Origin: Gaetbulibacter sp. S0825
Lineage (GTDB): Bacteria > Bacteroidota > Bacteroidia > Flavobacteriales > Flavobacteriaceae
Direction: 5' to 3'
DNA length: 64,000 nucleotides
Assembly (NCBI RefSeq): GCF_011777505.1
Contig: NZ_JAATJT010000001.1
Span: 1,240,001-1,304,000, forward strand
Shown in pieces: positions 47,430 through 56,174 of this stretch (the stretch's first letter is position 1; every line of letters begins with the position of its first letter). The notes under the pieces are model-generated. The model saw nothing but the letters and a program-made list of their open reading frames with translations, did no database searches and was not told where the DNA came from. The position numbers and the translations under genes were made by a program.

Positions 47430-47463
47430 AACCTCATAGTGTACTCTATGAGGTTTTATATTT
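47430..47463 (+). terminator. terminator of gltA
   Basis: AACCTCATAG (47430-47439) and CTATGAGGTT (47446-47455) form a 10-bp stem with a 6-base loop, followed by TTTTATATTT. It lies 23 bases after gltA and shows that the arginase start must be after it, at 47469. Confidence 0.9.
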
Positions 47464-47468
47464 GTAAT

Positions 47469-48437
47469 ATGAATCGAATAAAAATAATAAAAAACAGATC
47501 AGATATAGGTGCAGGAACGCGTGGTTCAGACATGGGAATTGATGCAATTGAAATAGCAGCAATAAACGCTAATAACGATTATTTTACGAGATTTGATTTT
47601 GTAGATGTTGAGACTGAAAACGAGTCAATATACAACAAAGTGAAAAACACCTACATGAAGCGTATAGAGCATGTGTCTTATCAATGCGAAAGAGTTTGTA
47701 ATGCAGTAAATGATAGTTTAAATGAGCAATCATTTCCATTGGTAATTTCTGGCGATCATTCATCTGCTTTAGGAACTATAAGTGGTATTAAAAAAACATT
47801 CCCAGAAAAGCGTCTTGGTGTTGTTTGGATTGATGCGCATGCCGATATGCATTCACCTTTCACATCGCCTTCAGGTAATATTCATGGAATGCCACTTGCT
47901 GCTGCACTAGGAGAAGACAATATTGAGAATAGAATTAATAAAGTCTCTACAAACTCAATTCATTATTGGGAAAACATGAAAAACATGGGGATTAAAGGCT
48001 CAAAATTAAAGCCTGAAGATCTTGTGTATTTTGGAGTAAGAGATACAGAAGAACCAGAAGATAATCAAATGCAAAAGCTAGCGCTTAGAAATTATATGGT
48101 TCATGAAATTCGCCATAGAGGACTAGAGGTATGCGTAGACGAAGCTTTAGATAAATTGAAAGATTGCGATATGATTTATATCTCTTTTGATGTAGATAGT
48201 ATGGATTGCGACCTTATTTCGTATGGTACAGGAACTCCAGTACCTAAAGGTTTTGATGAATTTGAGATTATTAAAATTATTAATCGAATAATTGAAAGTA
48301 AAAAGGTTATCTGTTTAGAATTTGTAGAGGTAAATCCCTTATTAGATAATAAAGGAAATAAAATGGGAGAAACTGCTTTTGTGGTTCTAGATCAAGTCAC
48401 TAAAACACTAACCAATGCATTAAAAATAAAAAACTAA
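47469..48437 (+). CDS. arginase family protein
   Basis: This 322-residue manganese-dependent ureohydrolase probably splits arginine into ornithine and urea. Metal ligands are in GDHSSALG, WIDAHADMHS and ISFDVDSMDC, all conserved. The TGTPVPKGFDEFEI substrate-loop is like arginase rather than agmatinase, although the latter and formimidoylglutamase cannot be fully excluded. The ATG at 47469 follows the gltA terminator; an earlier ATG at 47439 lies within the terminator stem. An M20 peptidase follows after 5 bases, so the two are co-transcribed. Confidence 0.85.
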   Translation: MNRIKIIKNRSDIGAGTRGSDMGIDAIEIAAINANNDYFTRFDFVDVETENESIYNKVKNTYMKRIEHVSYQCERVCNAVNDSLNEQSFPLVISGDHSSALGTISGIKKTFPEKRLGVVWIDAHADMHSPFTSPSGNIHGMPLAAALGEDNIENRINKVSTNSIHYWENMKNMGIKGSKLKPEDLVYFGVRDTEEPEDNQMQKLALRNYMVHEIRHRGLEVCVDEALDKLKDCDMIYISFDVDSMDCDLISYGTGTPVPKGFDEFEIIKIINRIIESKKVICLEFVEVNPLLDNKGNKMGETAFVVLDQVTKTLTNALKIKN

Positions 48438-48442
48438 TTTAT

Positions 48443-49741
48443 ATGAAATTACTTTGTAAATATGTCGTTTTACTATTTTTAGTAAGTGCACAATTTTCTT
48501 TTGCACAAAAATTAACTAGAAAAGAAAAAAAGATTTTAAAAACAATCGAAGCCAACAATAATGAGGCTATAGAGTTTTTAAAAGATGTCGTTAATATTAA
48601 TAGTGGTACTATGAATCACGATGGTGTGAAAGAGGTTGGCGATGTATTTGGAAAAGCATTTGAAGATATTGGTTTTAAAAGTTCTTGGTACGACATGTCT
48701 CAAGTAAACCGCTCAGGGCATTTATTTGCCGAAACGTATGGTAAAAAAGGAAAAAAACTATTGCTCATTGGTCATCTTGACACCGTTTTTGAAGAAAACA
48801 GTCCGTTTCAGGAATTTAAAATGGTTAACGATAGTATTGCACATGCTCCAGGAGGGAATGATATGAAAGGCGGAAATGTTATTATCCTTTATGCTTTAAA
48901 AGCCTTAAAAGAAAATGGTTTATTAAACGACGCACAAATTATAGCAGCTTTTACAGGTGATGAAGAGGCTTCTGGAAAGCCAATAAGTATCAGTAGAAAA
49001 CATTTGGTTGACGCAGCAAAGCGCAGTGATATAGCCTTAGGTTTTGAAACTTCAACAGGGTTTAATTATGCAACAGTAGCAAGACGAGGTTCATCTGGCT
49101 GGAAAGTAGAAATTAAAGGCAAGCGCGCCCATTCTTCGGGGATATTTAGAGATAATGTTGGAGCAGGAGCAGTTTTTGAAATGTCGAGAATTCTTAATGA
49201 ATTTTATAATGAAGTAAGAGGAGAAGAGTATTTAACCTTTAATCCAGGAATTCTGCTTGGTGGTACATTAATGGAATTTGACAGTGAGCTAAGTAAAGGT
49301 AATGTTTTTGGTAAAACTAACGTTGTAGCGCAAAAAGCTGTTGTAGAAGGAGGGTTACGTTTTATTTCGGAAGAACAGAAAGAAAATGCAAGAGCCAAAA
49401 TGAGAGAGATAGTAAATAATAATTTGCCCCAAACATCAGCAGAAATCACATTTATAGATAGTTATCCAGCAATGGGGCCAACCAAAGGAAATCATAAGCT
49501 TCTTGACATTCTTAACGAGGTAAGTATCGATTTAGGACAAGGAGAAGTAGAAGCATACGACCCTGGACGTAGAGGTGCTGCCGATGTATCGTTTGTAGCT
49601 CAATATGTAGATTGTTTAGATGGACTTGGCACCATGGGAAATGGAGCGCATACGCCTCAAGAGACTGTTAACTTAAATACTATTGAAGCCTTAACTAAGC
49701 GTACAGCAATTTTAATTTATAGATTGATTAATCAGAGGTAG
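48443..49741 (+). CDS. exported M20/M25/M40 metallopeptidase (glutamate-carboxypeptidase-like)
   Basis: This 432-residue protein has a signal peptide (cleavage near SFAQ) and a two-zinc peptidase fold. Metal and catalytic residues are in IGHLDTVFE, GGNDMKGG, GDEEASG, GRRGAADVSF and GNGAHTPQE, with a dimerisation/lid insert between. The family includes CPG2-type glutamate carboxypeptidases; it would act in the periplasm on peptides or acylated amino acids. It is coupled to the arginase gene (5-base gap), which suggests it may feed arginine or glutamate from peptides, an inference. Confidence 0.9.
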   Translation: MKLLCKYVVLLFLVSAQFSFAQKLTRKEKKILKTIEANNNEAIEFLKDVVNINSGTMNHDGVKEVGDVFGKAFEDIGFKSSWYDMSQVNRSGHLFAETYGKKGKKLLLIGHLDTVFEENSPFQEFKMVNDSIAHAPGGNDMKGGNVIILYALKALKENGLLNDAQIIAAFTGDEEASGKPISISRKHLVDAAKRSDIALGFETSTGFNYATVARRGSSGWKVEIKGKRAHSSGIFRDNVGAGAVFEMSRILNEFYNEVRGEEYLTFNPGILLGGTLMEFDSELSKGNVFGKTNVVAQKAVVEGGLRFISEEQKENARAKMREIVNNNLPQTSAEITFIDSYPAMGPTKGNHKLLDILNEVSIDLGQGEVEAYDPGRRGAADVSFVAQYVDCLDGLGTMGNGAHTPQETVNLNTIEALTKRTAILIYRLINQR

Positions 49742-49753
49742 ATTTTCGACTTT

Positions 49754-49835
49754 CGTTTAATGCTTTTACGGATATGCGTCGTTTTAATGACTTATACCCT
49801 ACGTTAAACGAAGTTCGCTTATTTTTTTGAGAAAG
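49754..49835. repeat. long imperfect inverted repeat after the M20 peptidase gene
   Basis: GACTTTCGTTTAA (49748-49760) and TTAAACGAAGTTC (49804-49816) are complementary in 11 of 13 positions across a 43-base loop, and a run of seven T residues follows. It could serve as a terminator. The TTTCGTTTAA half also appears in the spacer after mpl (about 3390), which may mark related repeat debris. Confidence 0.45.
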
Positions 49836-49857
49836 TCAAGTCGTGTTCAATATAAAA

Positions 49858-49875
49858 ATGCTTAATTTTAAGCAT
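49858..49875 (+). promoter_or_regulatory. palindrome upstream of ctlX
   Basis: ATGCTTAA-TT-TTAAGCAT has 8-bp arms and ends 13 bases before the ctlX ATG at 49889. Its place and symmetry suit an operator or a leader hairpin. No T-run follows, so it is not a terminator. Confidence 0.45.
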
Positions 49876-49888
49876 AAAATCTAAAGCG

Positions 49889-50824
49889 ATGCAACAAACA
49901 ACCAATACCATTTTAATGGTGCGTCCTACCAATATTAGAGCTAACGAGCAAACGGCCATTAACAACCATTATCAAAAAGAGATACACGATGTCACACAGT
50001 TGGCACTACAGTTAAAAGCCGAAAAAGAATTCGATACGTTTGTTGAAAAATTACGACATGTTGGTATTAATGTCATTGTGTTTGAAGCCAATGATGGCTT
50101 AGATACACCTGATGCCCATTTTCCAAATAACTGGATTTCGTTTCACGAAAATGGTGTTGTAGGTTTGTATCCTATGTTTGCCGAAAACAGACGTTTGGAG
50201 CGTCGAGAAGATGTGTTGTTTCAACTGGAAGATGAAGGCTTTATTATAAACCATATTATGGATTATAGAACTGCCGAAGATGAAGGCATGTTTCTCGAAG
50301 GCACAGGCGCATTGCTTTTAGATAGAGCGAATCGTAAAGCATATTGTGCGTTATCTAATCGCGCAGACGAAGAGTTGTTTATTGAATTTTGCGAAGATTT
50401 TGAGTTTACGCCTGTTATATTTACAGCTAACCAAACCGTTGATGGTAAACGTGAACCTATCTACCACACCAACGTTATGATGTGTTTGGGTGAAACATTT
50501 GCAGTGATTTGTTTAGCTAGTATTGATGATAGTAAGGAACGCAAAAACGTTATTAAAAACTTGAAGGAAGATGGTAAAGAAATCATTGATATTACCGAAG
50601 CTCAGGTTGCTAATTTTGCTGGCAATATGCTACAAGTTAGAGGTAAAGACGATAGGCATTTTGTAATTATGAGCCAATCGGCTTACGATTCGTTAACAAC
50701 ACTTCAAGTAAAAACCTTAGAAAAACATTCCGAAATTTTATCAAGCTCACTTAGTATTATTGAAGCTTGTGGTGGCGGTAGCGCACGTTGCATGATGGCT
50801 GAAGTATTCTTGCCAAAAACTTAG
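49889..50824 (+). CDS. ctlX: CtlX-type amidinotransferase/citrulline hydrolase
   Basis: This 311-residue protein is of the guanidino-group-modifying fold (amidinotransferase, DDAH, arginine deiminase). VRPTNIRANEQTAINN opens it and TPDAHFPNNWISFHENG is the substrate Asp region. The catalytic His is probably in IYHTNVMMCLG, and the nucleophile Cys301 in GGGSARCMMAEV, near the C-terminus as the family requires. CtlX is known as a citrulline-utilisation hydrolase; a DDAH or deiminase activity is an alternative. It lies one base from the end of the opposite-strand kinase gene. No signal peptide. Confidence 0.8.
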   Translation: MQQTTNTILMVRPTNIRANEQTAINNHYQKEIHDVTQLALQLKAEKEFDTFVEKLRHVGINVIVFEANDGLDTPDAHFPNNWISFHENGVVGLYPMFAENRRLERREDVLFQLEDEGFIINHIMDYRTAEDEGMFLEGTGALLLDRANRKAYCALSNRADEELFIEFCEDFEFTPVIFTANQTVDGKREPIYHTNVMMCLGETFAVICLASIDDSKERKNVIKNLKEDGKEIIDITEAQVANFAGNMLQVRGKDDRHFVIMSQSAYDSLTTLQVKTLEKHSEILSSSLSIIEACGGGSARCMMAEVFLPKT

Positions 50825-50825
50825 T

Positions 50826-52868
50826 TTACTCGATTGGTTTTGCTTTTGGAAGCTCCACAAAGAATTTACTTCCAAGGTTTGGCTCACTTTCTACCCAAAT
50901 TTTGCCGTAGTTAAGTTCAACCATTTGCTTACAAATAGATAAGCCTAAACCAGTACCTTTTTCATGTCCAGTTCCGCGAGTTGTAAAGCCAGTACTTTTA
51001 AATAGTTTTTCTTGGTTTTCTTTAGAAATACCAACACCTGTATCTTCAATACAAATAAGTGCATTTCCATTACGTTCTCTATTGGAAATGGTAATTACAT
51101 CACCAACTCTTGAGAACTTCACTGCATTAGCCAATAAGTTTTGTATTACGATTTCTACCATGCTTTTATCGGCATATACAAAATCTTTAATAGATTCGTC
51201 TAGCAAGATAATTTGTTTCTGGTTTACCTTTTTCTCGATTAAATTCATCTTATCGGCAAAAACCTCTTGTATATTAAATAGCTCTGGTTTGGGCTCCAGA
51301 TTTTGCATTTGCGATTTAGACCAGTTTAATAAATTCATTAATAAAGCTGCAGCATTATCGGCATTTTCACTTAATTCAGGGATTAACTCGTCAAATTCTT
51401 CTTGACTAATGCTATCTTCTTTTAATAAATCTAAAAAGGCTTTAACACCAGTAATAGAGTCTTTTAAATCGTGAGATACAATAGAAAACAATCTATCTTT
51501 TACTTGATTCATTTCTTCAAGATGACGTGTCTGTTCTAAAATTGAATCGTTTTGTAATTTATACTGCTTGTTTGTTTGCTCCAGTTCTTCATACTCTTCT
51601 TTTTTGTTTCGGTTGTTAATGTACATAACTATAAAAGCGATTAGCGCAACAAGTAGTGCGCCACCTAGAGCATAAGCTATTAACTTTAATTGCTTCAATT
51701 TTTTTGTATCGACTGGAAAAGTCACTTCAGTTGTGTCTTTAGGTTGGTCAATATCTATTGGTTCTTCTTCAAAAATAAATGGTGTTGCTTTTTCTTCATC
51801 TAGTTTGTTTTTTAAAGCATGGTAATCAGCTTGCCATTTAAAAGCACTTCTAAAGTCTCCATTTGTAGAATCTATAGCAACTCTTAATTTGTAGTTTTTA
51901 AGGAGTTCCTCGTCATTATTTACTTGGCTTGTGAGTGAGTAAGCTTCATTTAATTGTACTTCAGCCAATCTTACTTTTCTTTGCTCAAAGTTGAGTTCTG
52001 CTAAACTATTAAGTGATTTTAAAATTCCTAACTTATTATCGGTTCTTCGGTTTAACCGTAATCCATCTAATAAATAAGAAGCAGATTTTTCGTAATCGTT
52101 AAACTGTAAATATTCGTTACCAATTCTTGGCAAGACATCGCCTCTAATAATTTGGTCTTCGTCATTTGAAGCATCTAAGTAACCTAATAATTTTTCGTAA
52201 TACTCAATAGCTTTTCTATGTTCTTTACGCATAGAGTAGAGTATGGCAATATTTTTTGTGGATGCTTTAATTCCAGAGCTATCACGAAGCTGTTCACGTA
52301 TTTGTAAAGCTTTGAGATTAAACTCAAGCGATTTATCGACTTGATTTGTGTTAAAATAGGCTTCAGATAAATTGTTGTAAGCCAAACTTAATTCACTTCT
52401 AAGATTTTTTTGTTCAAAAATATCGATTGCAGATAACGAATGACGTAAGCCTTTATTATAGTTACCTCTTTTAATTTCGATAAGCCCCAAACTGTTGTTC
52501 ACTTTTGCAATCCCTAAAGAATCTTGCATCTGACTAAACAATCTAAGTGATGCATTGTAGTTGTCTAGCGCATTGAAGTAATCATCTCTTTGAGAGTAAA
52601 TAAGTGCTTTGTAGTATTTAATTTCGGCCGTAGCACTATGGTATTGTAAGGATGCTGATAACTTTTCGGTTTGTGAGATATACCCTAAAGCCTTTTGATA
52701 ATCTTTAGTATTGTAAAATGATTTTATAAGCTGTATTGAGGTGTCAACCTTAGTGGAATCTAGTTTTTGAAATGCAAATTGCATGACAAGACTATCCTGT
52801 TCCTTAGTTTGAGACAAACTAGAGAGTATAGTAAATAAAAATGCAGTTAAAGTAATTAACTGTTTCAT
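50826..52868 (-). CDS. TPR-domain sensor histidine kinase
   Basis: This 680-residue inner-membrane kinase has a signal peptide, a periplasmic stack of TPRs (about 35-375), and a coiled-coil. One transmembrane helix lies at about 397-418 (LIAYALGGALLVALIAFIVMY). The kinase core has phosphoacceptor His466 in SIVSHDLKDSI, the N box NLLANAVKFS, DTGVGIS, and GTGLGLSICKQM. No PAS or receiver domain is present. No response-regulator gene is adjacent, so the partner is unknown. It converges on ctlX with one base between their stops and diverges from argS. Confidence 0.92.
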   Translation of the reverse strand: MKQLITLTAFLFTILSSLSQTKEQDSLVMQFAFQKLDSTKVDTSIQLIKSFYNTKDYQKALGYISQTEKLSASLQYHSATAEIKYYKALIYSQRDDYFNALDNYNASLRLFSQMQDSLGIAKVNNSLGLIEIKRGNYNKGLRHSLSAIDIFEQKNLRSELSLAYNNLSEAYFNTNQVDKSLEFNLKALQIREQLRDSSGIKASTKNIAILYSMRKEHRKAIEYYEKLLGYLDASNDEDQIIRGDVLPRIGNEYLQFNDYEKSASYLLDGLRLNRRTDNKLGILKSLNSLAELNFEQRKVRLAEVQLNEAYSLTSQVNNDEELLKNYKLRVAIDSTNGDFRSAFKWQADYHALKNKLDEEKATPFIFEEEPIDIDQPKDTTEVTFPVDTKKLKQLKLIAYALGGALLVALIAFIVMYINNRNKKEEYEELEQTNKQYKLQNDSILEQTRHLEEMNQVKDRLFSIVSHDLKDSITGVKAFLDLLKEDSISQEEFDELIPELSENADNAAALLMNLLNWSKSQMQNLEPKPELFNIQEVFADKMNLIEKKVNQKQIILLDESIKDFVYADKSMVEIVIQNLLANAVKFSRVGDVITISNRERNGNALICIEDTGVGISKENQEKLFKSTGFTTRGTGHEKGTGLGLSICKQMVELNYGKIWVESEPNLGSKFFVELPKAKPIE

Positions 52869-53350
52869 AAACTATAAAAGGTTTTAGGCGCAACAATGAC
52901 TGTACTACCTAAACTAACCTCGAGGGGAAGGAAAATTAAGTATTCACTAGCAAGCAATCTATTTGCTTTATAACTAAAAGTAGTTGTTATCATCGTTGGG
53001 GACCGAAATTAATAGCTTAACAAAAGTTGCCAAAAGTGAAGGAAAACCCTAATTTCTGCGTTTTAAAGCATAAATATTAGATAAAAGGAACAATATTTTT
53101 TTATAAAAAAAGTTGGTGTCGACAAACGGTAAAAAACATAGAAAAACGACACTTTTGTCGATGAAATGCATCTATCTAATTATCATATTTTCGATAAAAT
53201 GTAAATAGCTGATAACTAATCTGTTAAACTTAATTTAAAATTGTTGTTTTTAGGCTTTTTAGTAATTTAGATTTATAGGTTAGCTACCGAGTATTTAAAT
53301 CTCGATTATCGAGTAAAAGTTTTATCTTTGCAGCTTAAAATTTAGCAGGA
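52869..53350. other. 482-base divergent intergenic region between the histidine kinase and argS
   Basis: This is the longest gene-free stretch. I see no ORF of coding quality and no tRNA. It holds an inverted repeat TCGACAAA (53119-53126) / TTTGTCGA (53154-53161), several AT-rich runs, and near the right end the palindrome and -7 box of argS. The many CGA-containing words suggest more than one binding site for a DNA-binding protein. The kinase promoter is not identifiable. Confidence 0.6.
53301..53330 (+). promoter_or_regulatory. argS -7 box with an overlapping palindromic operator
   Basis: TATCTTTG (53323-53330) matches TAnnTTTG and lies 20 bases before the argS ATG at 53351. The perfect palindrome CTCGAT-T-ATCGAG at 53301-53313 is 9 bases upstream of it, exactly between where the -33 and -7 boxes would be. 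A bound repressor there would block initiation. The -33 box is not clear. Confidence 0.55.
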
Positions 53351-55129
53351 ATGACCATTCAGGAAACCTTATCGCAACATATTAAAACTGCCTTTTCTAA
53401 GCTATATAAAGCTGAACTTGAGACTGTAGAATTTCAGTTAACTCGTAAGGAATTTGAAGGCGATATTACAGTAGTAACCTTTCCAATGTTGCGTGTGGTT
53501 AAAATTAACCCTGCGCAATTAGGTGAAGATTTAGGAAACTATTTAGTAGAGCATGTAGATGAGGTAAAAGCATTTAATGTTGTTAAAGGCTTTTTAAACA
53601 TTGTAATTGATGATGTATTTTATCTAAATTTCTTTAACACCATTAAAGAGATTAATACGTATGGATTTAAGCCCCAATCAAAAGAGGCAATTATGGTAGA
53701 ATATTCCTCTCCAAACACAAACAAGCCTTTGCATTTAGGGCATATTAGAAATAACCTTTTAGGATATAGTGTTGCCGAAATTTTAAAGGCAGCTGGACAT
53801 AAAGTGTATAAAACCCAAATTATAAACGACAGAGGCATTCATATTTGTAAAAGTATGTTGGCTTGGGAGCGTTATGGTATTGGTGAAACACCAGAAAGTA
53901 CTGGGTTGAAAGGTGATAAATTGGTTGGGAATTACTATGTAAAATTTGACCAAGAATATAAGAAAGAAATAGCGAGTTTAGTTGCTCAAGGGAAAACAGA
54001 AGAGGAAGCTAAAAAAGAAGCGCCTATTTTAGTGGAAGCTCAACAAATGCTCCTTAAATGGGAAGCTGGAGATAAAGACGTTGTGGCTTTATGGAAAATG
54101 ATGAACGCATGGGTGTATGAAGGTTTTGAAGCCACATATAAAAACTTAGGTGTTGATTTTGATTGCTATTATTATGAAAGTGATACCTATTTATTAGGAA
54201 AGGAGTTTGTTGCCGAAGGATTAAAAAACGGTGTGTTTTTTAAGAAGGAAGATGACTCGGTTTGGTGCGATTTAACCGAAGATGGTTTAGACGAAAAAAT
54301 AGTATTACGTGCTGATGGTACAGCAGTATATATGACGCAAGATATTGGTACAGCTATACAGCGTATTAAAGATTATCCTGATGTTGGAGGTATGGTGTAT
54401 ACGGTTGGAAACGAACAAGATTATCATTTTAAAGTCTTGTTTCTAATCTTAAAGAAACTTGGTTTTGATTGGGCAAAAAACCTATACCATTTAAGTTACG
54501 GTATGGTAGACTTGCCTAGTGGAAAGATGAAAAGTCGTGAAGGTACTGTGGTGGACGCCGACGATTTAATTATTGAAATGGCAACGACTGCTAAAGAACT
54601 ATCTCAAGAGCTAGGGAAATTAGACGATTATAGTGATGAAGAGAAGCAAACTATTTACAATACCATTGGTTTAGGTGCTTTAAAGTATTTTATATTAAAG
54701 GTTGATCCTAAAAAACGTATTCTGTTTGACCCAAAAGAGTCGGTAGATTTTCAAGGAAACACAGGGCCTTTTATACAATATACCTATGCTCGAATTCAAG
54801 CTATATTACGAAAAGCCAATTTCGATACCTCCGTCACACTTAGTGCAGTCGAAGTGTCTTTAGAGCCTAAAGAAAAAGAACTCATCAAGCAATTAGAGTT
54901 ATTTCCTGAAGTGATACAAAACGCTGCACAAAACCACAGTCCTGCATTAATTGCTAATTATACCTACGATTTGGTTAAAGAGTTTAATTCGTTTTACCAA
55001 AATGTATCTATTCTAGGAGCTGATAGCCAAAACGAAAAGGTATTTAGAGTACAACTCTCAAGAGCTGTTGCTAATACTATTAAAAATGCGTTTGGACTAT
55101 TGGGAATTGAAGTACCTGAGCGAATGTAA
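53351..55129 (+). CDS. argS: arginyl-tRNA synthetase
   Basis: This 592-residue class I synthetase charges tRNA-Arg. The N-terminal Add-1 domain comes first (about 1-90). The HIGH motif is HLGH (128-131, in PLHLGHIRNN) and the KMSKS-like loop is GKMKSREGT (about 391-399). The C-terminal DALR anticodon domain (about 470-592) ends ALGLLGIEVPERM-like (NAFGLLGIEVPERM). Length is normal. The upstream region has a palindrome in the promoter. Confidence 0.97.
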   Translation: MTIQETLSQHIKTAFSKLYKAELETVEFQLTRKEFEGDITVVTFPMLRVVKINPAQLGEDLGNYLVEHVDEVKAFNVVKGFLNIVIDDVFYLNFFNTIKEINTYGFKPQSKEAIMVEYSSPNTNKPLHLGHIRNNLLGYSVAEILKAAGHKVYKTQIINDRGIHICKSMLAWERYGIGETPESTGLKGDKLVGNYYVKFDQEYKKEIASLVAQGKTEEEAKKEAPILVEAQQMLLKWEAGDKDVVALWKMMNAWVYEGFEATYKNLGVDFDCYYYESDTYLLGKEFVAEGLKNGVFFKKEDDSVWCDLTEDGLDEKIVLRADGTAVYMTQDIGTAIQRIKDYPDVGGMVYTVGNEQDYHFKVLFLILKKLGFDWAKNLYHLSYGMVDLPSGKMKSREGTVVDADDLIIEMATTAKELSQELGKLDDYSDEEKQTIYNTIGLGALKYFILKVDPKKRILFDPKESVDFQGNTGPFIQYTYARIQAILRKANFDTSVTLSAVEVSLEPKEKELIKQLELFPEVIQNAAQNHSPALIANYTYDLVKEFNSFYQNVSILGADSQNEKVFRVQLSRAVANTIKNAFGLLGIEVPERM

Positions 55130-55149
55130 GTTGTTATTTTTTGACCTTA

Positions 55150-55965
55150 CTACTTTTTTTCAATATTAATTGAGCTTTTTGGATTACGTAGTATTAATAT
55201 TAATCGCCAACCATATAATAATGCGAACAGTGCAAGAAGATGTTCAAATGATTCACTATGTCCTTTATATGTTGAAGCTGCCATAAAGAAAGCAAGAATA
55301 ATAAGGCTTTTGTGTGGCGTTAAAAACTCTAGCCATATTGGCTTATGGTCTTTATAAAAAAACCATAATATACTACAAACAGCAAACAAACCGAAACCAA
55401 GAGTAGGATAAATAAAGCGATAAAACGGATTTATAAAATTATGTAGATTCGTTTCATTCTGAAAATTGTATGTTTCAAATACGCCAGAAGATTCCCATCC
55501 AAATAAATGTTGCCCATAACTAATCTCCTCTAAAAAGATAAACATTAAAGCAAGACCAGCCATAATTAAAAGGTTTCTAATTAAAATCTTTTGCTTTTTT
55601 AAATTGGTTAGGTTTTTTAAGTAAAAAGGAATTATTAAAAATAATAAAGAGCTAGTAAGAAAAAAACCTTCACTAACATGCTCAAAAATATCTTCTTTGA
55701 CATCGTCTCCAAAAATGATTTGCTTTAAATGAATAACAACAGCAAATAAAGATGAAAAAATAAATGATTTTTTTGCAAAATTATTATTAGGGAGGAGGCT
55801 ATCAATAAAAAAGATTCTCGACATTCTCTCACTATCAACAATATGCTGTACTAGAGAAAACACCTTTTTATGAATATTCAACAAAAGAATAATCGTCGTA
55901 GCAAACCCTAAAGAGATTATTAGAATTATACCAATTCTAATAATGGCCAACCTTCTTGGATTCAT
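55150..55965 (-). CDS. multi-pass membrane protein with EEISYGQH motif, unknown function
   Basis: From the ATG at 55965 the product is 271 residues with about six hydrophobic helices. The motif LEEISYGQHLFGWES (about residues 146-160) and NETNLHNFINPFYRF are shared with uncharacterised membrane proteins in many bacteria. The acidic and His residues inside a helix could form an active or metal site. The frame stays open upstream for 59 codons to a TAA at 56143-56145. That stretch encodes a likely extra helix (VIASLCTIISIVLILQF) and HILEPEEI, yet has no ATG, GTG or TTG start, so the annotated N-terminus may be truncated. Confidence 0.7.
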   Translation of the reverse strand: MNPRRLAIIRIGIILIISLGFATTIILLLNIHKKVFSLVQHIVDSERMSRIFFIDSLLPNNNFAKKSFIFSSLFAVVIHLKQIIFGDDVKEDIFEHVSEGFFLTSSLLFLIIPFYLKNLTNLKKQKILIRNLLIMAGLALMFIFLEEISYGQHLFGWESSGVFETYNFQNETNLHNFINPFYRFIYPTLGFGLFAVCSILWFFYKDHKPIWLEFLTPHKSLIILAFFMAASTYKGHSESFEHLLALFALLYGWRLILILRNPKSSINIEKK

Positions 55966-56174
55966 TATCTCTTCAGGCTCTAGAATATGATTTGTTGTAT
56001 ATTCGACTAACCAATTGTATATAGTATTAAACTGTAAAATTAGAACTATAGAAATAATAGTGCATAAAGATGCAATAACCTTATGTAAGAGAGACGTTCT
56101 AATATGTGATTGGCGTTTAATTAGCCGAATAATAATAATTTTTTAAGAGTGAGACAAAAAATAATGATGTATAG

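Noticed and set aside
47439-47468. An earlier ATG for the arginase-family gene
   Set aside because: It lies inside the stem of the gltA terminator, and homology begins at MNRIKIIKN from 47469.
52869-53350. A tRNA or small-RNA gene in the kinase-argS gap
   Set aside because: No cloverleaf, CCA end or T-loop (GTTCNANNC) was seen; only inverted repeats and a promoter-like box.
55130-55149. A terminator between argS and the convergent membrane gene
   Set aside because: A GTAAG/CTTAC pairing exists, but five base pairs around a T-rich loop are too weak to call.
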